In this document: one piece after another, positions 60,544-64,000 of the stretch | How positions within the stretch are numbered: the first letter of the stretch is position 1 | Layout of the letters: each line of letters starts with the position of its first letter | Assembly: GCA_910586125.1 (NCBI GenBank) | Contig: CAJUHP010000001.1 | Span: forward strand, 62,001-126,000 | Direction: 5' to 3' | Origin: an uncultured Lachnospiraceae bacterium | GTDB lineage: Bacteria; Bacillota; Clostridia; Lachnospirales; Lachnospiraceae | Length of the DNA stretch: 64,000 bases | Made by a program: the position numbers and the translations under genes | The notes under the pieces: generated by a model | The model's input: only the letters and a program-made list of their open reading frames with translations | Told to the model about the DNA's origin: nothing | Database searches by the model: none

Positions 60544-63500
60544 ATGGATTATCAGACAATCGTTACGAATGTCAAAAACGGCGTCATCCAGACGCCTGCC
60601 TATATTTTCGATATCGACATCCTGCGCGAAAAGGTCGCCGGCATCTGTGAAATTCTGGGCGGCACCGCCCAGATGTGCTATGCGATCAAGGCAAATCCTT
60701 TTCTATTAAACGCAATGGACGACATGGTTGACAAATATGAGGTGTGTTCGCCCGGCGAACTGGAAATCTGCCGCAACTGCCGCATTCCGATGGAAAAAAT
60801 CGTGTTTTCCGGCATCAACAAAACCGAAGAAAGCATCCGCACAGCGGCCCGCTACGGCGTCGGCGTTATGACCGTGGAGTCTTTGCGCCAGTTTGACCTC
60901 ATCGCCCAGTGCGCCGAGTCAACACGCCGGACCATACCGGTCATTCTGCGGCTGACCAACGGCTCCCAGTTCGGCATCAACGAACAAGATATTGAACAGT
61001 TGGTGGCGCGCAAGGAACAGTATCCCTATGTCCATATGCTGGGAATCCAGTATTTTACCGGCACCCAGAAGAAAAAAGTGGGACACATCATCAAGGAGCT
61101 GGACTATGCCGATACGTTCTGCACAAGGCTACGGGAGGCTTACCGTTTTGATATGGAACAGTTTGAATACGGCACCGGTCTTTGGGTTCCGTACTTTACC
61201 GGCGATTCTTTTGACAATACGTTCCGCGACCTGACGCAGATCCGCGACTATTTTGCCGACAAAAACTACCCCTGTCAAATCATTTTGGAAATGGGGCGCT
61301 ATCCCGTGGCCTCCTGCGGATATTTTGCCACAAGAGCGGAGGACTGCAAAACCAATCAAGACACCAACTACTGCGTCATCGACGGCGGGATCCACCACAT
61401 CAACTACTACGGCCAGAATATGGCCCTGAAAACGCCGGTCATCGACCACTGCCTGATGCACGAGCGCCGCGGCGAGCCGCCGAAAAAGTGGGTTCTCTGC
61501 GGTTCCCTGTGTACCTTCAACGATGTGGTGGCGCGCAATCTGCCTCTCAGAGATCTGCGCATCGGTGACTTTCTGATTTTTCACAACTGCGGCGCTTATT
61601 CCGTGACAGAGGGAGGCTATCTGTTTTTAAGCCGGGATCTGCCCAATATCTATTTTGCCGACGACCAGAACGGGATCCGTATGGTCCGCAAAGGGATTCC
61701 CTCACATGTGTTAAACACGCCGGACTACAGCGGACGCCGCCTGGATACCCCGGCTCCCCGCCGCAGTGAAATGCCGGTTTCTGACAGCGTATTTGACGAG
61801 CCCGCGCCGAGTCGGGCACCGGTCAGCGATTCTGTCTTTGATGATCTTCCCGAGAGAGAAGCGCCCCTCGCCGAGCCGGTATATAACGAGCCGCCAAGAG
61901 AAGTCCGCGATTCGGTGTTTCCTGATTCGTCCGCCATCGTAAAACGTGAACTGGAAAAGGGTGCCCAAGCGCCCCGATTGACCGTTCCGGAGCCCTCGCT
62001 CGACGACGGACCGCGTGTGATCCCTCTGGCCCGCCAGACCGATGCCCCGCCGGTGACAAGCCGCCGGGCTTCCTCCGCCTCCGGAACAAAGGCCCACACG
62101 CCGAAACGCTTTGTGCCGGAAACCGACGTCCCCGACTCTGCCAGATCCGCCTCCCGGCCTCCCAGACGAAATTCCCCGGATTCCGGCCAGGAACGATCCG
62201 CCGCCTCAGGCAGACAGACCGATTCCCGCCGGAGAGATCCCGATTCGCCGGCTCCCAGACGCCGGTATGCGGACGATGACGCCGACCGGGGCGGCGCACC
62301 CAAAAGACGCAGCGCTGCCTCCTCCGAGCGAAGCGCTTCCTCCCGCCCGCCCCGCCGCGAAGACGGCACAGGCCGGGCCGCAGGCACCTCCCGACGCCCC
62401 TCCTCCCGCAAAAAGCGCGGCGGCTCTCTGCGCCCTGCCCTTTTGGGCCTTGCCGTCAGCGCCGTGGTCATCGGAGGCGCCGCCGCCTTCTACTACAACG
62501 GGCGTGTCCTGAAGGAGCTGGATGTGGAGGCCGGAACCACCGTCCTGGCCGCAGAGCTTCTGTGCTATGACAGCGACAAAGAAAAAAATCAGACGCCGTT
62601 AAACATTGATACTTCTGTCCCCGGTGAATATCCGGTGGAAATCCGGCTCGCTCCTTTCACCTACAAAGCCACAATCCATGTAAAGGACACCAAAGCGCCG
62701 GAGGTTACGGTGAAATCCGTCACCATCTCCTACGGCGCCGAATGCCGGCCCGAGGACTTCATTGAGAGCATCTCCGATGCCTCCAGCACAACGGTGGCCT
62801 TTGCCTCCCAGCCGGATCTGACGCTCACCGGCGACCAGGAGGTACGCCTGACCGTCACCGACGCCGCCGGCAATATCGCCACCGCCACCGCCACCTTAAG
62901 CATAGGCGAAGCGCTGCCCTTCGACGAGGAAGCGCCGACCGTTCTGGCCGACGACATTCATCTGACCGTGGGCGGCACCATCGCCTACAAAAAGGCCATC
63001 CGAGCCTATGACAATGTGGACCACGCCGATCAGCTCACCGTCGAAGTTGACAACAGCCAGGTGGATTTAAATACGGTGGGCGATTACCCTTACACCGTCA
63101 CGGTAACGGACCGAAACGGTAATACCGGCACGGCCACCGGTACCGTGCATGTGCTGGAGAGCGGGGCTGACGTGGCCGATATCGACGAGGTGAACGCCAT
63201 GGCCGACGAGATCCTGGCGCAGATTATCACCGACGACATGCAGCCCAAGGATAAGCTGAAAGCCATCTATGACTGGATCCGCTCCAACACCCGCTATGCC
63301 GGCCACGCGCAGGAAGAAGATTACACGCTGGGCGCCTATGAAGGCTTTACCAAGCACTCCGGCGACTGCTTTACCTACGCGGCGCAGGCCAAGTTTTTGC
63401 TGACCCGAGCCGGCATCGACAATATCGACGTAGTCAAAGTGGTTCCGGAGGGGGCGACCGATATTCCGACCCACTTCTGGAATCTGGTCAATATCGGGGA

Positions 63501-63642
63501 GGGATGGTATCACTATGACTGCACGCCCCGAAAGGACGGGTCCAAGTTCTTCTATCTGACGGACGCCGAGCTGGCGGAGTATTCGGATGCCAATAACGGA
63601 ACGCATAAATTTGATCCCAGTTTATATCCGGAAATTCAGTAA
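60544..63642 (+). CDS. Fusion: fold-type III PLP decarboxylase + membrane anchor + extracellular transglutaminase-like domain
   Basis: A 1032-residue protein starting MDYQTIVTNVKNGVIQTP after AGGAGG. Residues 1-395 are a LysA/ornithine-decarboxylase-like enzyme: PLP lysine in CYAIKANPFLL (Lys-49), TVESLRQFDLI, EYGTGLWVPYF and the C-terminal CGSLCTFNDVVAR with the catalytic Cys. Residues 395-630 are a disordered Arg/Ser/Pro linker. A transmembrane helix (about 631-655, LLGLAVSAVVIGGAAAFYY) follows basic residues, putting the enzyme inside and the rest outside. Two Ig-like beta domains precede a transglutaminase-like domain with Cys in KHSGDCFTYAAQ (about 940), His in THFWNLVNIGEGW (about 976) and Asp in HYDCTPR (about 991). 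Each part is a clear match; the combination is unusual and its reaction unknown. Confidence 0.85.
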   Translation: MDYQTIVTNVKNGVIQTPAYIFDIDILREKVAGICEILGGTAQMCYAIKANPFLLNAMDDMVDKYEVCSPGELEICRNCRIPMEKIVFSGINKTEESIRTAARYGVGVMTVESLRQFDLIAQCAESTRRTIPVILRLTNGSQFGINEQDIEQLVARKEQYPYVHMLGIQYFTGTQKKKVGHIIKELDYADTFCTRLREAYRFDMEQFEYGTGLWVPYFTGDSFDNTFRDLTQIRDYFADKNYPCQIILEMGRYPVASCGYFATRAEDCKTNQDTNYCVIDGGIHHINYYGQNMALKTPVIDHCLMHERRGEPPKKWVLCGSLCTFNDVVARNLPLRDLRIGDFLIFHNCGAYSVTEGGYLFLSRDLPNIYFADDQNGIRMVRKGIPSHVLNTPDYSGRRLDTPAPRRSEMPVSDSVFDEPAPSRAPVSDSVFDDLPEREAPLAEPVYNEPPREVRDSVFPDSSAIVKRELEKGAQAPRLTVPEPSLDDGPRVIPLARQTDAPPVTSRRASSASGTKAHTPKRFVPETDVPDSARSASRPPRRNSPDSGQERSAASGRQTDSRRRDPDSPAPRRRYADDDADRGGAPKRRSAASSERSASSRPPRREDGTGRAAGTSRRPSSRKKRGGSLRPALLGLAVSAVVIGGAAAFYYNGRVLKELDVEAGTTVLAAELLCYDSDKEKNQTPLNIDTSVPGEYPVEIRLAPFTYKATIHVKDTKAPEVTVKSVTISYGAECRPEDFIESISDASSTTVAFASQPDLTLTGDQEVRLTVTDAAGNIATATATLSIGEALPFDEEAPTVLADDIHLTVGGTIAYKKAIRAYDNVDHADQLTVEVDNSQVDLNTVGDYPYTVTVTDRNGNTGTATGTVHVLESGADVADIDEVNAMADEILAQIITDDMQPKDKLKAIYDWIRSNTRYAGHAQEEDYTLGAYEGFTKHSGDCFTYAAQAKFLLTRAGIDNIDVVKVVPEGATDIPTHFWNLVNIGEGWYHYDCTPRKDGSKFFYLTDAELAEYSDANNGTHKFDPSLYPEIQ

Positions 63643-63670
63643 TGTCATAGAAAAGATTTTCAGTTTGGGA

Positions 63671-63699
63671 TTGTAGATTTTCGGGAAACATGATATAAA
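63671..63699 (+). promoter_or_regulatory. Possible promoter for the ligase gene
   Basis: TTGTAG and TATAAA are separated by 17 bases, 75 bases upstream of the start. Confidence 0.4.
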
Positions 63700-63706
63700 A
63701 GTGTAT

Positions 63707-63742
63707 GGCGGTACTTTTTGCCGCCTGTGATCGGGGCGGCGG
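63707..63742 (+). other. Two mutually exclusive GC hairpins in the ligase leader
   Basis: CCGCC at 63721-63725 can pair with GGCGG at 63707-63711 or with GGCGG at 63735-63739. Only one pairing can form at a time. Short stems; may be chance. Confidence 0.3.
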
Positions 63743-63773
63743 ATTGTCAGCCATATAAAAAGAGAGGCGTTTT

Positions 63774-64000
63774 ATGCAGAATCATATTCTGGACTATTTG
63801 GATGAGACGGTGCAGCGCGTGCCGCAGAAGCTGGCTTTCGGCGGCATGACCGAGGCCGATGGACTTACATTTTTTCAGCTCAATACCGCGAGCCGGTCGA
63901 TCGGCAGTTTTCTGTGCGGGCAGGGGCTGCATGCGGAGGCCGTGGTGGTTTTTATGAACCGCCATCCCAAAGCTGTAGCCGCCTTTCTCGGCGTGCTGCA
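63774..64000 (+). CDS. AMP-forming ligase (AMP-binding/adenylation domain), 3' cut by window edge
   Basis: The first 75 residues of an acyl- or aminoacyl-adenylate-forming enzyme. It starts MQNHILDYLDETVQRVPQKL, then TFFQLNTASRSIGSFLCGQG and VVVFMNRHPKAVAAFLGVL, which is the N-terminal region of DltA-, NRPS- or CoA-ligase-type adenylation domains. The catalytic core is outside the window. It lies 131 bases after the decarboxylase fusion in the same direction and has an AGAGAGG site. Confidence 0.85.
   Translation, partial: MQNHILDYLDETVQRVPQKLAFGGMTEADGLTFFQLNTASRSIGSFLCGQGLHAEAVVVFMNRHPKAVAAFLGVL

Noticed and set aside
1..64000. tRNA, rRNA, CRISPR, prophage or insertion sequence
   Set aside because: No cloverleaf with CCA end, rRNA core, regular repeat-spacer series, transposase or phage gene was seen.

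Overview
The window looks like chromosomal DNA from an anaerobic, spore-forming Firmicute of the class Clostridia, most likely a gut Lachnospiraceae-like organism with fairly high GC. The evidence is the set of genes (SpoIIP, a SpoIIQ-like LytM protein, WhiA, HprK, a Crh-like HPr, a T-box in front of ileS, DUF1836, DUF4317, YerC/TrpR), consistent Gram-positive ribosome binding sites and sigma-A-type promoters. I see no prophage, insertion sequence, CRISPR array, rRNA or tRNA. Species assignment is not possible from sequence reading alone.

Left part (1-14.5 kb): a lepA-hemW operon, spoIIP, the DNA-uptake channel gene comEC, a DUF1836 regulator, a YerC-type TrpR-like repressor, a PHP-family hydrolase, an orphan NMT1/SsuA-like binding lipoprotein and a small membrane protein. 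Then comes a tight operon hprK-murB-whiA-crh-like. The usual rapZ and yvcK between murB and whiA are missing.

Middle (14.6-41.3 kb): uvrC; a BceAB-type ABC transporter with its BceS/BceR-type two-component system placed directly behind ftsH; pyrG; then a gene-free stretch holding a strong, UP-element-like promoter and a terminator on the minus strand with no ORF between them, the best candidate here for an unassigned structured RNA. It is followed by an amidase, a LytM pseudo-peptidase, EI (ptsI) and a Cof-type phosphatase, HPr (ptsH), glycogen phosphorylase, a T-box-controlled ileS, DUF4317 and a TetM/EF-G-like GTPase fused to a Rae1/YacP-like NYN nuclease domain.

Right part (41.3-64 kb): two lineage-restricted unknown proteins, a Gfo/Idh/MocA oxidoreductase, an operon AIRS-like/Lrp/aminotransferase/trmL, two tandem VanW-domain cell-wall proteins, a 36-residue membrane protein, nth with a B12-binding radical SAM enzyme, a third HPr-like protein, an M56 (BlaR1-like) sensor, an XRE regulator and a BlaI repressor, and a two-gene unit ending in a phosphodiester-glycosidase domain. 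The edge holds a lipoprotein, a 1032-residue fusion of a fold-type III PLP decarboxylase with a membrane anchor and an extracellular transglutaminase-like domain, and the start of an AMP-forming ligase.

Functional themes are carbon-catabolite control (HprK, EI, HPr, two His-less HPr relatives, glycogen phosphorylase), envelope and sporulation remodelling (SpoIIP, LytM protein, amidase, MurB, VanW pair, transglutaminase fusion), and ribosome-linked quality control (LepA, TetM-like-NYN fusion, IleS, TrmL).
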